Assembly (NCBI GenBank): GCA_003290165.1
Contig: QNQO01000523.1
Location: forward strand, 558,001-622,000
DNA: 64,000 bases
Source: Berberis thunbergii
Taxonomy: Eukaryota > Streptophyta > Magnoliopsida > Ranunculales > Berberidaceae
Reading direction: 5' to 3'
Part shown: positions 21,528-32,303 of the stretch, piece by piece
Layout of the letters: each line of letters opens with the position of its first letter
Numbering within the stretch: the first letter of the stretch is position 1
The notes under the pieces: generated by a model
What the model was told of the DNA's origin: nothing
The model's input: the letters and a program-made list of their open reading frames with translations, nothing else
The model's database searches: none
Translations under genes and position numbers: made by a program

Positions 21528-21858
21528 GAATTGACATGAAATGATGGAAGAAGATGCTAAAGAGAAGAAACAACCCTAGTATCAAAGATGGCGCAAAGAG
21601 ACAAATAAAACCGTCACGATCACCTTTATACAACCAAGCAACGAAGTTACTACTCGTGGGGTGACGTATGGGATATAATGATGCGCGAAATTCAAAAACA
21701 TATGTGCTGAAAATGAACAAATAAAGAAGTAATTGAGATGATCGACCGGCCGAAAGTTTCCAACAACATTAAGTTAAATGCAAATATGTAAGTGGGACAC
21801 AAACCGCCATAAAGTTAATGGATATATGAACACACCCACTAACTAAGGGGGGAATAGC

Positions 21859-22395
21859 TGATGATAGATCAAAATAGATCGATTATCACGGCCATACACA
21901 TGGATGAGAACATCCATCACAAGGATATGGTGTCCCATTTATTGGGCCAACACGTAAAACCCAAGAAGAACAAAGCCAATCATAGAAGCCCATACAAGGG
22001 CCACTAATGAGAAGATATAAGCAAGGCCTGAATCTAGGGTTGAATGAATCAAAGCCCAAATCCAGGCCGACACGAGTTTTCTCATAAAGGAGAGAAACGT
22101 TACACCAAAAAGAGTTGTGGAGGGAGTTTCACCTCCACGGACGCATCTCTATCAAGAGGAGACTGTTACAAGAAACACCTCCTTCCATTGTGCCTCACAT
22201 GATTAGGTCACACAGAGAATTAACCGTGACCATTATAAAAGGTAAAGGAAACATTCGACACAGGTATACAACTTTAACTGAGTTTTGTCTAGATTTACTT
22301 CCTTCTTCAAAAAAAGTTGTTGACTTAAGCATCGGAGTGCCTTCGGTCACCAAAAAGGTGTCCTTGGCAGTCTAACATCTATTTTTTAGATCAAA
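21859..22395 (+). repeat. 3' LTR of Tat3
   Basis: It begins TGATGATAGATCAAAATAGA right after the polypurine tract, has a TATA-like ATTATAAAAGG near 22,233 and the ACTTAAGCATCGGAGTGCC block near 22,322. That block is shared with the LTRs of Tat1 (27,157 and 35,416). The right boundary is approximate. Confidence 0.65.
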
Positions 22396-22399
22396 CTCA

Positions 22400-23474
22400 C
22401 AGAAGGACAATTTTTGGATTCATCAGAACTCCTTTTGCATCTCATATGCATAGTTTCATCATGATTAAGTGCATTGTTAATTTATGCTTCTCCTATTGAT
22501 CTATCTTCATTGATTTTATGCATTTTAATTTAGATAGATATATTGGTTCTACCCATTCCTGCTAGTGCTGACCCGTTTGCTTATTTTGTGGCAAATGAGT
22601 ATACTCCTACTTAGGTGCAGGTGGTGGTGTTGTTGGTGGTGATGTTGCAGGAGGCGTAGGGTGATCGTATGGTTGTCTATGTGATTGGACAGTTGAGAGT
22701 CAGGTTTAACCTCAGGTTAGGATTTGCTTTAAATTATATCTTGTCGTGTGCGTGACAATTTGGTATTAGAACCATGGTTACACTAAGCAACAATGCTTAG
22801 TTTGCCTTTAGATGTGGGATTGGGTAGTGAAGTTAGAAGATTTAGTGTGTTGTTTGGTCTTTGTGTAGACCCTAGTTTTTCTTTGAGAGGTGATGGGCAT
22901 AGAGGATGCCTGACGTTGATGCATTGGGCGAAATTATGAAATTTGAGAAGAAACGAGAGGTGTGTGATATCCTCTTCGTGGGACTCATTTGAGATATTGG
23001 TGGATATGATGTTGCCTCAAATGAACTTTATAGTGTTGGTTATTGGAGGATTTCAGTGACCAAACTATTGTCACCATTGATGGGTTCTCAGGGGTTGTAA
23101 TTTGGATCACGATGTTTGAGGTGAACATTTGCAATGGAAGGAATATCAATAATTCTTTTGAGGTGTGTATGACCCTTACTAGATGGCCGAAGAGTTTGTC
23201 TTGGTGCGCTCCGATCCACTCTATAATCTGTGGTATGTGTTGTTTGTTTTGATGGTTAATTTGTTGTTGTTTTAGGTTTAATTTATTAGTTGGATTGTTT
23301 TAGGATGGTTTGGGCTATGTGCTTATAGTTTTAGGAGTTTTTATTTTTATTTATTATTTATTGTAGAACTGAAATGAAGAACTTAGTCTACTTTGTTTGC
23401 ATGATCTGTGAAGTTATAGGCTATGAAAAATTTGAGTAGTGAATTACCCTTATTGTGTACTCTTGGTTCAACTT
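22400..23474 (+). mobile_element. Older LTR-retrotransposon remnant (copy 1): LTR end, PBS and leader
   Basis: The stretch 22,400-22,745 is homologous to the sequence flanking element B (36,000-36,160 plus 52,147-52,335). It ends ..GTGACAATTTGGTATTAGAACC at 22,752-22,773. The TGGTATTAGAACC part resembles a primer-binding site complementary to initiator Met-tRNA (TGGTATCAGAGC type), so the upstream part is read as an LTR. The following ~700 bp have no clear gag. The upper boundary with Tat3 is approximate. Confidence 0.5.
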
Positions 23475-23479
23475 GGATG
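23475..23479. repeat. Target-site duplication of TRIM, left copy (GGATG)
   Basis: GGATG precedes the first LTR; an identical GGATG at 24075-24079 follows the second LTR. Confidence 0.85.
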
Positions 23480-23741
23480 TGTGATACCCTTGTGTGGGCG
23501 GACCTGAGGGGGAGGGTACGGGAGAAGCCCGTGATGGTAAAATCCAATAGGCCCGTGGATCCCAAGAGGGGTTAGGCGAGCTACCAAGGGGAGATTATAG
23601 TCCCACATCGCCTAGGTGAGGGAAGGGGATGTGCTATATATGTGCGAGGTTGGATCCCCATAGTAAGAGGCCTTTTAAAGTCGTGCGGGCCGGTTGGGCC
23701 CAAAGCGGACAATATCTTACAGTGCGGATCGGGTCATTATA
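23480..23741 (+). repeat. 5' LTR of the TRIM
   Basis: It carries the blocks TATAGTCCCACATCGCCTAG and GCGGACAATATCTTACAGTG, shared with the second LTR. The terminal A after CATTAT replaces the usual CA end. Confidence 0.88.
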
Positions 23742-23812
23742 GAATGTTATCAGAGCCGGACTTAGCCGAAAGTGTGCCAACGAGGACGTTGGGCTCCCTT
23801 TGGGGGGTGGAC

Positions 23813-24074
23813 TGTGATACCCTTGTGTGGGCGGACCTGAGGGGGAGGATGCGGGAGAAGCCCATGATGGCGAAGCCCAATAGGCTCGTGGATCCCAAGA
23901 GGGGTTGGACGAGCTACCAAGGGGAGATTATAGTCCCACATCGCCTAGGTGAGGGAAGGGGATGTGCTATTTATGTGTGAGGTTGAATCCCCATAGTAAA
24001 AGGCCTTTCAAAGCCGTGCGGACCGGTTGGGCCCTGAGCGGACAATATCTTACTGTGCGGATCAAGTCGTTACA
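23813..24074 (+). repeat. 3' LTR of the TRIM
   Basis: Same length as the 5' LTR, begins TGTGATACCC and ends GTTACA, the canonical TG..CA form. Confidence 0.9.
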
Positions 24075-24079
24075 GGATG

Positions 24080-26753
24080 CATATAGTGGTTTATTTTTTA
24101 AGCCATGTGTAAGATTGGAACCGTTCGATAAATAAATTGTTGACTTGTTCCTCAGTGTGTAGGAAACAAGCTCGAGTGTGTAATAATTGTTGAATGATTG
24201 TTGAGAACATGAAGCTAGAGAGTAGTGTACTGGATTATGGGAATTTCATGCTTGTAAATTGTGTTTGTTAACTTCATGAGATTAAAGTTTTGAAAATGTT
24301 ATTTATGAAGGATATTAAATATGTGATATGTTTAACTCATGATTTAGTAAGAAGGTGTTGGGAGTGATGTGATAAAAAAATTTCCTTGGAGAAACAAAAT
24401 TTTCTTATCACGGGTAAATTTGATATATCTTAATGGGTTAGGTAGCTAGAAGTTGACTAAACAGTCGAGCAAGACTTTGGTTATCTCTCCTTGTTGGGGG
24501 GGGGGGGGGGTGCTGCTTCAGCGATGAGCTCGGCCTGCGACTGAGCTTTGCAGTGTGTTTCACGTCCCAAACTCCCTCATTTCTCTTCATTTATCCCTTC
24601 TATGTCTCCCCTCTCCCTTCCGTTTGATTTCAACGCAAAAATCAGGTTCACACAGTGGGAGAGAACTTGTTTGGAGTTGTCACTGACGGTTAGACCAACT
24701 CCGCACCAATCCCTCCTTTCAGTAATGGTAGCTAAGGCACATTAATGGAGTAATCCTCTTATACAGAATGGTTTGGGGGTTTGGCTGGTAATTTAAAAAA
24801 ATTGAGTTGGTGAGTTTGTTTGGGAGCTTCTTCTAGCATGAGTCCCTGTTGTGATCGTGCTAGGGAGTTGCGGTTGACTGTCCAATGGCTCTGGTGCATC
24901 ATTTTTAATCAGTCTAAGGCTTGTGGTCCGATTCGGAGAAGATCAGATTTGGTGTAGAGTGGTTTCCAGAGTGTATTCGGCGGAATTTAGGCTTCGTCAG
25001 AGTGATGATTGGATCTTTTTGCTGGTAAGTGGTTTCCCGGCCAGACACCAAATTGTGCTTTTCCTTTTTGTGATTTTTGATAGGTTGCTTATTGTTTGGA
25101 TATTATTACGGCTTTGGGAAGCTTGCCGAGCTGATTTCATGGGATTCAGGTGAATATATTATTTAATTGTTGTTTTTCCTATTGATTGCGAGTAGGTCTA
25201 TTAATTGTTATTTTTTCACTTGACTGTGAGTAGATCTAAGTAATAAATTTTGTATGATGTGGGGTTGAATTGGGTTGTTATTAGTGCACGCTCTTTGTTG
25301 GTAAGAGTTACTGGAATGCAATTTGGTGAAGTGTTAGAATGATAGAGATATGATTTGTGAAGATGTTGTGAGATCATATTTATAGGTTTAATGGTGTTTG
25401 ATTTTCTTTTTTATGAAGTTCGAAATTAGTGCATGAAGGTTGTTGTACAATGAACTGATATCGGTAAATTAAATTATGTGTTTGACTTCCTTAATGTTGT
25501 TAAAATATATTATATGTGTGAATGTTTCTATGTTTAGTATTGCTCTCTATTGTCGATATTTTTGGTTTATGTCACGGAGTAACGTAATGGAGTCTGTTGG
25601 TTATATTGGGATTGAATTGTGACAATAGCTTTTGGGAATGAATATGAGTGTTTTCAAAGAGTTTTGCTGTCAGAAACAAAATTGCTTTGAGACCAGTTGT
25701 GCAGACTAAAGTGTAGTGGTTTTGAGAATATTTTGTGCTCTTAATCCTTGATTTTTTGGGTTGTTTTGCAGATTTAATTTGAGTTGTTTTCAACTAAGTT
25801 CGAGGGCTATTTCACTTGGTTACAAAGAATTGATTTTAGACGATTTTAGAGGTTATTTTAATTGATTTTAGACGGTGATTTATAATTGAGTTGAGAGTTG
25901 TTTAAATTGATGTTAAGGGGGTTGTCATAGCCAAGTTTGGTGACTATTTTCAACAGAAGATTGTGGTTGTTTTCAACTGAATTTGAGTGAGTTCAAAAGT
26001 TATGTTAATCAGCTTTAGAAGGGACCGATTCAGCTGAGTTTAGAGGACTAAATCGGGCAGTGTTTGGACCTTTTTGAGGCTGTTTTTGGATTGAGTATAG
26101 GGCTTGTCTTGGAGTGCCTTTAGGAAATTCAAAGTTGTTATTTTGGAGCTGCATTGGGTTACAATTTATCGTCCCAAATAGGGATGATTACAAGGCTGCT
26201 TGTAGGGAAAAATTAGTTACATTTTGACACACAAATTGGGTTGTGATGGGATTGTTGTTGAAGTTGAACACATGGTGTATTGGATTTGTTATGTAGACTG
26301 AAAGATGATTATTTTGGGATTGTTTTGTCAACGAAAACGTCCCCTCTAAAATTTTGAATGATGGTATTCTCTCATAATATGAACGTTATTTGAAATATTG
26401 ATGCATGAGTATTATCCTATAGAAAAAGATATAGAAAATCGTCCCAGTTTTGCAAAATAGATAATTCCGCTTTGGCATTACGAGTTCTATGTACGAAGGG
26501 TAGTAAGAGGTAAGCTTATGTTTTGAATGCAGTTTCAAATGTTTGTTTATATATTTAGAAATGATGTGTTTTAATGTCTTGCGGTATGGAAGTTTGTTGT
26601 ATTAGAGAATGTCATCTTGCATAATTGCATGAATGCTGAAAGCCAATAGGAATCATGATTTCTACATGGGGCTGTGAAATGGCATATGGAAGCGATTGTA
26701 TAATTTAGCATCCATGGCATGTAATACACAAGTCTATGATCATTTCGGTTATG
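24080..26753. other. Non-coding, probably old retrotransposon sequence
   Basis: No convincing reading frame. It contains a 15-base G run at 24496-24510 and long GT-rich stretches. It continues the sequence into which the TRIM was inserted, and it forms the left flank of Tat1. It may be leader or internal sequence of the older element, but I cannot prove it. Confidence 0.35.
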
Positions 26754-26758
26754 GTATT

Positions 26759-27264
26759 TGATGATACATCAAACCATCCTCTGATCAGCACCGTATACAT
26801 GTTATGATAATCTCGTCAACATAACGAACCAGGCCTGATTACATGCTCAATCCAGCGAGGCCCAAACAATATTAAGCCTATCATTATAGGATCTAGATAA
26901 TCATATCCGAGTTGCAATGAGCCATTAAGCCCACACGTTACGCGGTCAGGCCCAAAACCCATATGACCTCTAAGGCAAGTATCTGAGAGATCTACTCGAT
27001 TAGGAAATGATTTCCACAACAATATCCCTTTCCCTAAACTACGCTACTAAAGGCTTGGCCGAACAAGGACTCCTACACTATAAAAGGGAGATAAGGTTGA
27101 TGAACTGAATGTACGGTACATAATCCCAGTTTACAGTTTTAAGCCTTATCTAACTTAAGCATCGGACTGCCATCAGCTACCACACAGTGGTCCTTGGCTA
27201 ACGTTTGCTACTTGTGCATGTTTAGGTAAGCTACAAGGAAGTAGAGTAGAAATTGACTACATTA
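26759..27264 (+). repeat. 5' LTR of Tat1
   Basis: 506 bp. It holds the TATA-like CACTATAAAAGGGAG (near 27,077), the CTTAAGCATCGGACTGCCAT block (near 27,157) and ends GACTACATTA. Just beyond it lies GACGCCGTCTATTGGGAAC, the usual post-LTR leader of such plant elements. About 115 bp present in the 3' LTR is missing here. Confidence 0.8.
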
Positions 27265-27341
27265 GTTTGACGCCGTCTATTGGGAACAACAAAGTTCCTC
27301 AGAAAAAACTGTAGTTCCACCTTTTCCAGAGAATCAGCGAG

Positions 27342-28384
27342 ATGGTGACAACAAGGTCTAGCAACAATGCAAATGTTGTTGAGCCTTCGAATGCTCTAAC
27401 CGGCATAGCGCCGCAAGTTCCACCACCGCCACGGGAGGAACCTCTTCATACCCTCGCGCCGGTGGTGGCCGCAGTAGACCCAAGGGTGGACTTGTTTTCA
27501 ACACAAATGCAGCTGCCCAAAAAATACAACCCACCAAAAGTTGAGTTGTACGACGGGATCACCTGCGCCACTTCTAGCATGTTATAGCACTCAAGGAAGG
27601 GTTTGATGCAATAATGTGTCGATCGTTCCTTGCAAGCCTGAAGACGTTAGCACCGGCGTGGTTCCACAACCTTCCTCTGAAATCCATCAATTCATTCCAA
27701 ACATTGGCATTAGCGTTCCTAAAATGCTTCGTGGGTAGCCAATGGCTTAGGAGGGGTTCGCATTATCTACTAATCTTAAATAAAAATAGAACGAGACATT
27801 GACGGAGTACGCCACTCATTTTAATGATGAGTTGACCCTCATCGACGGCTGTAGTGATGACACTACCATCACGACTTTCACTTCAGGTATGAAAAAGGGG
27901 CAAACTCTATGACTTCCTTACCCTGGACCCCCTTCCCACCAAAATGACACACTTGCTCACTTTGGACGAAATGTTGGCCGCCAAGCGAGAGGCGGAGTCA
28001 AGGAAGAAACCATTTGTTACGAAGGATAACATAGAAGGGAAAAAGAAGGAGGAGAATGACGGTAACAAGAGGAAGCGCATAGAAAACAAGACTAACTCGG
28101 GCTGCCCGAGGCAAGACAAGGCCTCGAACTATGTCGGGTCCAGGTCTCTCACCCCTCTCACTACCAGTCTGTCCGACATTCTTGACTCCATCAAGGATTG
28201 GGAAGAACTGAAGTTGCCCCCAAAGAAGCGAGGATACCTTGCTCGGCGCGACAACAACAAATATTGTGGCTACCAAAAGGAAGGCGGACATGACACTGAG
28301 GATTGCAGAAACCTCAGAAGAGAAGTCGAGTACTGGATCAGAAAAGGCAAACTCAAGGAGTTCCTAGGCTCAGACAGGAGATGA
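27342..28384 (+). pseudogene. gag of Tat1
   Basis: It starts MVTTRSSNNANVVEPSNALT. The capsid-like part contains MCRSFLASLKTLAPAWFHNL and HFNDELTLIDGCSDDTTI, and the C-terminal part reads LPPKKRGYLARRDNNKYCGY followed by GGHDTEDCRNLRREVEYW. The last part is the zinc-knuckle region (YCxxH..GHDTEDC in the family), with Gln in place of the His. Gag forms the particle and binds RNA. Stops after 27,585 and near 27,800-27,910 break the frame. Confidence 0.75.
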
Positions 28385-28559
28385 AGTTGAGCAAAGGAAA
28401 GATCGGACACTGTCAAGGAGATCGTAAAGGAAGCTCCTGGCGTCATTTACATCCTCCACGGGATCAATCCTATAGGAGAGCAATCAAACAGGTCCCCCAA
28501 GAGGACACTGACCGAGATGTAGACACCATCTCAGTATGAGGATTGACAAGTGCAGACGC

Positions 28560-29110
28560 ATGAGTTCACAGCCTGATCCCATCACTGATGTATATGGAGA
28601 GGGATCTCGAGGGGGTACATTCTACTCACAATGACGCCTTAGTCATCTCCGTCCATATTCCTAAATAGGAGATAAAAAAAGCTTTTGTGGACACTGGAAG
28701 CTCACTAAATGTCATGTTTCTCAGTGCATTCTAAAACATGCAGCTATAGGAGAAAGACCTAATGCCCGTCACCCACCCAATGGTCGGATTCAGCGGAGAG
28801 AAGTGCTTCCCCATCGGGAAGATCAATCTAATGGTGGTGGTAGGAGAGCCATAGTTTCGGAAGTACCTTATCCAAGAGTTCATGGTAGTTGATGCACCGT
28901 CCACCTACAACATTATTCTGAAAAGATTGTGGCTTCATCACATGAAAGCAGTGGTCTCCACTCTGCACCAATGCATAAAATATATAGCCAACCATGCCCA
29001 AGGGACTATCCGAAGAGATCAGCCATAGAAAAAGACAGCCATTATGCAGCATTGAAGCAACTGAATTGTTGCCAGTAATAGCTCGGGCCCATAGAACTAA
29101 CATGTTAGGC
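28560..29110 (+). pseudogene. Aspartic protease region of Tat1 pol
   Basis: The frame reads KKAFVDTGSSLNVMFLSAF (near 28,676-28,732) with the catalytic DTG. Then come HPMVGFSGEKCFPIGKINLM, VVDAPSTYNIILKRLWLHHM and AVVSTLHQCIKYIANHAQGT. This is a retropepsin-like domain of Ty3/gypsy type. Stop codons interrupt it (after SAF and elsewhere). No reverse transcriptase follows; coding similarity ends near 29,110. Confidence 0.72.
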
Positions 29111-30486
29111 ATCAAACTTAGAAAAAAAGAGGTGAATCACTCTATGAGGGCGGAGGAGCCCAGATAACCAAAGTGCGGCTATGCGGAGATCCAAAAGTCA
29201 AAGCTAGCAACACAATCCAGACTAATAAAGAGCTAAGTAACGATACTTTAGTAAACGGGCACCAACTCAAAGAACTATTAATCAACACAAAATTACCCTC
29301 CAACACGAAGCCCACTATTCAGTAACTTCATTAGCTTTTAAAATAAACTTTGCTAAAGGACAATGCTTCCGAGCCAAGACCATTTGCGATTCCTTCAAGA
29401 TCGGATTAGCACAGTCTCTACTCGGAGTTAAATTATTTGTTACTTTGATTTTGCTTCTTGTTTTATGTTTTTCATTTCAGTTTGGAAGAGTTGTTCGTAC
29501 AAGACACATTCTAGAAACAAAATAGATTGCAATGTGAGTTATTACAAACCTTATCGACCAACTAGTACATCAGTTTATACAGTACAATCAAATGCAAGCA
29601 TATATCCGCTGAAACAAGGGTAGAGAGTCTGATCCGCTAATCTGCCTTTAGAAGATAAGGTGGTTAAAGTAAAACTTTTGGGAACGAAGACAAAAGAAAG
29701 CACTCAATTCATTTCTCTGCCAAATCACCATGTGGAGATGATCCAAGGTGGCTAGATGAGCCTCGAAATGAAATGCAGACGTTTTTAACCCGCCAGACTA
29801 CCCTACGAAAAGGGATGGAAACTAGAGAGAATGACGCAAAAGGAGGATGACCCTCAAGATGGAAGTGTCTGAAATGCGCTGAGCTATTGTCACTGGAAAG
29901 AAGGTCGCATTCATCAGAACTCCGCCACGCCAACCTTTTTTTTCAGTTGGGGCATCACGCATGAAACCCAGAGCGGACAAACACCACAAACTAGCTGCCG
30001 GTATTATCACCCAACAATAGCAGCGAATGGGAACTCGGGAGCTACAAAAGATGGAAGCCAGACATGTCCCCTAAGGAACAGTTTGTACTTCTTCTCAATG
30101 TAAGAAGATATTACAAGATCTCATGGGATCAATCAAATGCTCACCCAGATCAGGCGGCACCACATAATAGCAAGTCTTATCATGACTCATTGGCGCAAAT
30201 GTCAGAACATTCGAAGACTTCAGTAAGGGAGATCTTCATTCAGCCTTTGGAAAACCTAAAGCAAACTCTCTAGTTAGATGCATTTGATTGACATGTTCTA
30301 CTGTTTTCATTACAATGCTTGAATGCAGAATAGCTAGCCCATATATAGAAAAATGGTTTATGAAGAGGCGTCAACAAGCAGTTACTTCAACATTAAATGT
30401 CGTACGAGAAGTTGGGAAAATGAAGGTTCCAATTGAAACTGAACAAGTCCACATCTTTTGAATTAATGACCTTGCAAGCAACCCCA
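29111..30486. other. Tat1 interior where RT/RNase H/integrase would be expected
   Basis: No YxDD box, RNase H or integrase motif on either strand. Short minus-strand frames near 29,710-30,010 are unassigned. The segment probably derives from a related element's 3' region joined here after a deletion. Confidence 0.4.
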
Positions 30487-30800
30487 TTAACAGGGGGGAG
30501 TAATTGATGTTGAACCGTTTCATAGGATGGGCCATATCCCTGGCACAGTAATCCGTAAATATTTTTCCTAATTGGGATTCTCAACTAATGAGCCCAAGAT
30601 TATGCCTGTCAGATACGGCCCAACACATGCAAAGGCCCTGAGCGCCCACAAAATAAGGAGCGCGCTTACAGAGTGTTATCACCAAATCCAAGGCACCAAC
30701 TCCACTAATATTCAATTGTTGTACATTAAAGTTAGTCAACTTTTTATCAGTAAGATCAATCAATCCGACTTATACCTGAATCAGACCTCCAGGCTAGTTA
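30487..30800 (+). repeat. Possible truncated LTR with polypurine tract, nested in Tat1
   Basis: A polypurine tract AACAGGGGGGAGTAAT (30490-30505) is followed by TGATGTTGAACCG and a region with GAGCCC blocks like those of the Tat LTRs. This looks like the 3' junction of another Tat-related element. A 30-bp repeat of type TAAGTCAGGACACCCAAGTC follows twice at 30,802 and 30,844. Confidence 0.4.
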
Positions 30801-30883
30801 AGTAAGTCAGGACACCCAAGTCAAACTTACACTATGCGAGCTAAGTAAGCCAGGACACCCAAGTCAGACTTACACGCCCATAA

Positions 30884-31960
30884 TTTTATTCTGACCAAAG
30901 CTTAGTCAGCTCCGACTGATTACAATAGCTTTTGGTCTGCTCTAACACCTAGCCCGCCGAAAGCGGATGATGATGAGTTAGAAAGTGGGAGCTTAGTCAA
31001 TGTTTGTAATACCTGACCGCAATGGCTTTCCAGGGACCATTGTCCAACTATAGGTAATGGTCGCGACCTAACCAAAGCTTAGTTGATTTTGACCTATGAC
31101 AATAGCTTTTGGTACGCTCTAACACTCGGTCTGTTAAATTAAATGGATGTCAACAGTTTAGAGAGTGGTAGCTTAGTCAGCGCATTGATGCCTGGTCCAG
31201 ATGGCTTGCAAGGGATCATTGTCCAAACATGGGCAATAGAGACCAAACTCGACTAAAGCTTACTCGGTGACGACCGACGACGATGGCTTATGGTCTGCTC
31301 GAAGCCTAGTCTGCAAACAACGGATTCCGACAGCCTAGAAAATAGGAGTCTAGTAAGCGCTTTCGATGCTTGATTAAGATGGATTGCTTGGGGTTACTAC
31401 TCGTATGCAGGCAGTGATCGTTGAATCCTGACCAAAGCTTAGTCAGTGGCTGCTGATGACGATGGTTTTGATCTACTCAAAGCCTAGTTCGTTGCACGCG
31501 AATTTTGATGGCCTAGAAAGTAGAAGCATAGGCAGCGCTCTTGTAGCCTGGTGAAGATAGTTTGCCAGGGATCATTGGCCAACTAAAGACAATGATCGCT
31601 GACCTCTCGCCAAAATTTTAGTCAGAACGAATGACGATGATAACTATTGGCTCGCTACAATTCTTTGTCCTCCACGAACAGATCAAAATGGGTCAAAACA
31701 TGGAAGTCTAGTCAGTGCCCTCAACACCTGATCAAGATGGCTTGCCAGGGACCACCAACCTGACCCCAGTTTAGTACGTTATAACTAGTGATAACAACCC
31801 CCGATCCATTTAAGCCTATTATACGAATGGCAAACAAAAATGAGTCAAAAGTCTGGTCAAAGTTTTGAAAACTCGACCCAGACGACTAACAAGGACTACG
31901 GTTTGATGATCTACAACGGTGCAAGCGCTGGGACCACAGTTTGACTAATACGCTTACAAC
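30884..31960 (+). repeat. ~180-bp degenerate tandem repeats in Tat1
   Basis: The phrase CCAAAGCTTAGTCAG or a close variant recurs near 30,894, 31,069, 31,252, 31,433 and 31,612, i.e. every 175-185 bp. Each is followed by a GACAATAGCTTTTGGTCTGC-like block and a GGGACCATTGTCCAAC-like block. The same family, inverted, is in Tat2 at 56.8-58.0 kb. Confidence 0.75.
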
Positions 31961-32303
31961 AACAATAGAAACTGCTGGTCCAATAGACAACCAAGCTGCC
32001 AGGCAGAGGGTGTATTACACTCCCCGATCTCTAAAAAGGAGTCTAACTAGAACTGCACAAACTATTGTAGCACAATAAGTCTGAGCTCCCAACATCGAAC
32101 CAATCATAAAGCTTCCTAGCCCAGTAGAGTTTCTCCTCTGACAATTATTGTCGAAGTAAAACAAAGCAGGAAAAACAAAGAAAGACAAACAAGTGTGAAG
32201 TGTTATTCATTTGCAAACTTAAATACAAGATTCACCCCTTGTCAGGAGGAGAGTTGGATACAACAGAACTAGACTTCGCAAGGAAATAAAGTAGGAGACA
32301 CAT

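Larger units (their letters stand above)
18990..22395 (+). mobile_element. Tat3: 3' part of a Tat-type Ty3/gypsy retrotransposon
   Basis: It contains an ORF region antisense to the element followed by a polypurine tract (AACTAAGGGGGGAATAGC, 21841-21858) and an LTR starting TGATGATAGATC. The same arrangement occurs in Tat1 (32.3-35.5 kb) and, inverted, in Tat2 (53.8-56.3 kb). gag and pol are missing: the left side is cut near 18,990, where the CACTA-like remnant ends. Assignment to Tat rests on the antisense ORF, a known trait of Tat-lineage elements such as Grande. Confidence 0.7.
23480..24074 (+). mobile_element. Complete TRIM retrotransposon (595 bp)
   Basis: Two 262-bp LTRs (23480-23741 and 23813-24074) start TGTGATACCCTTGTGTGGGC and end in ..GTCATTATA and ..GTCGTTACA. 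They flank an internal region of only 71 bp. That region starts with a primer-binding-like ATGTTATCAGAGCCGG and ends with a polypurine tract TTTGGGGGGTGGAC. A perfect 5-bp target duplication GGATG flanks the element. There is no coding capacity, as expected for TRIMs, which use proteins of other elements. The LTRs differ at a modest number of sites, so it is not brand new. No 5S-like sequence was noticed, so I do not call it Cassandra. Confidence 0.9.

Noticed and set aside
23480..24074. Cassandra-type element with 5S rRNA in the LTR
   Set aside because: I could not find the 5S internal promoter boxes in the LTR, so only a generic TRIM is called.
24496..24510. Run of 15 G as a functional element
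   Set aside because: A single homopolymer with no flanking G-tracts in quadruplex arrangement; it may be a sequencing artefact.
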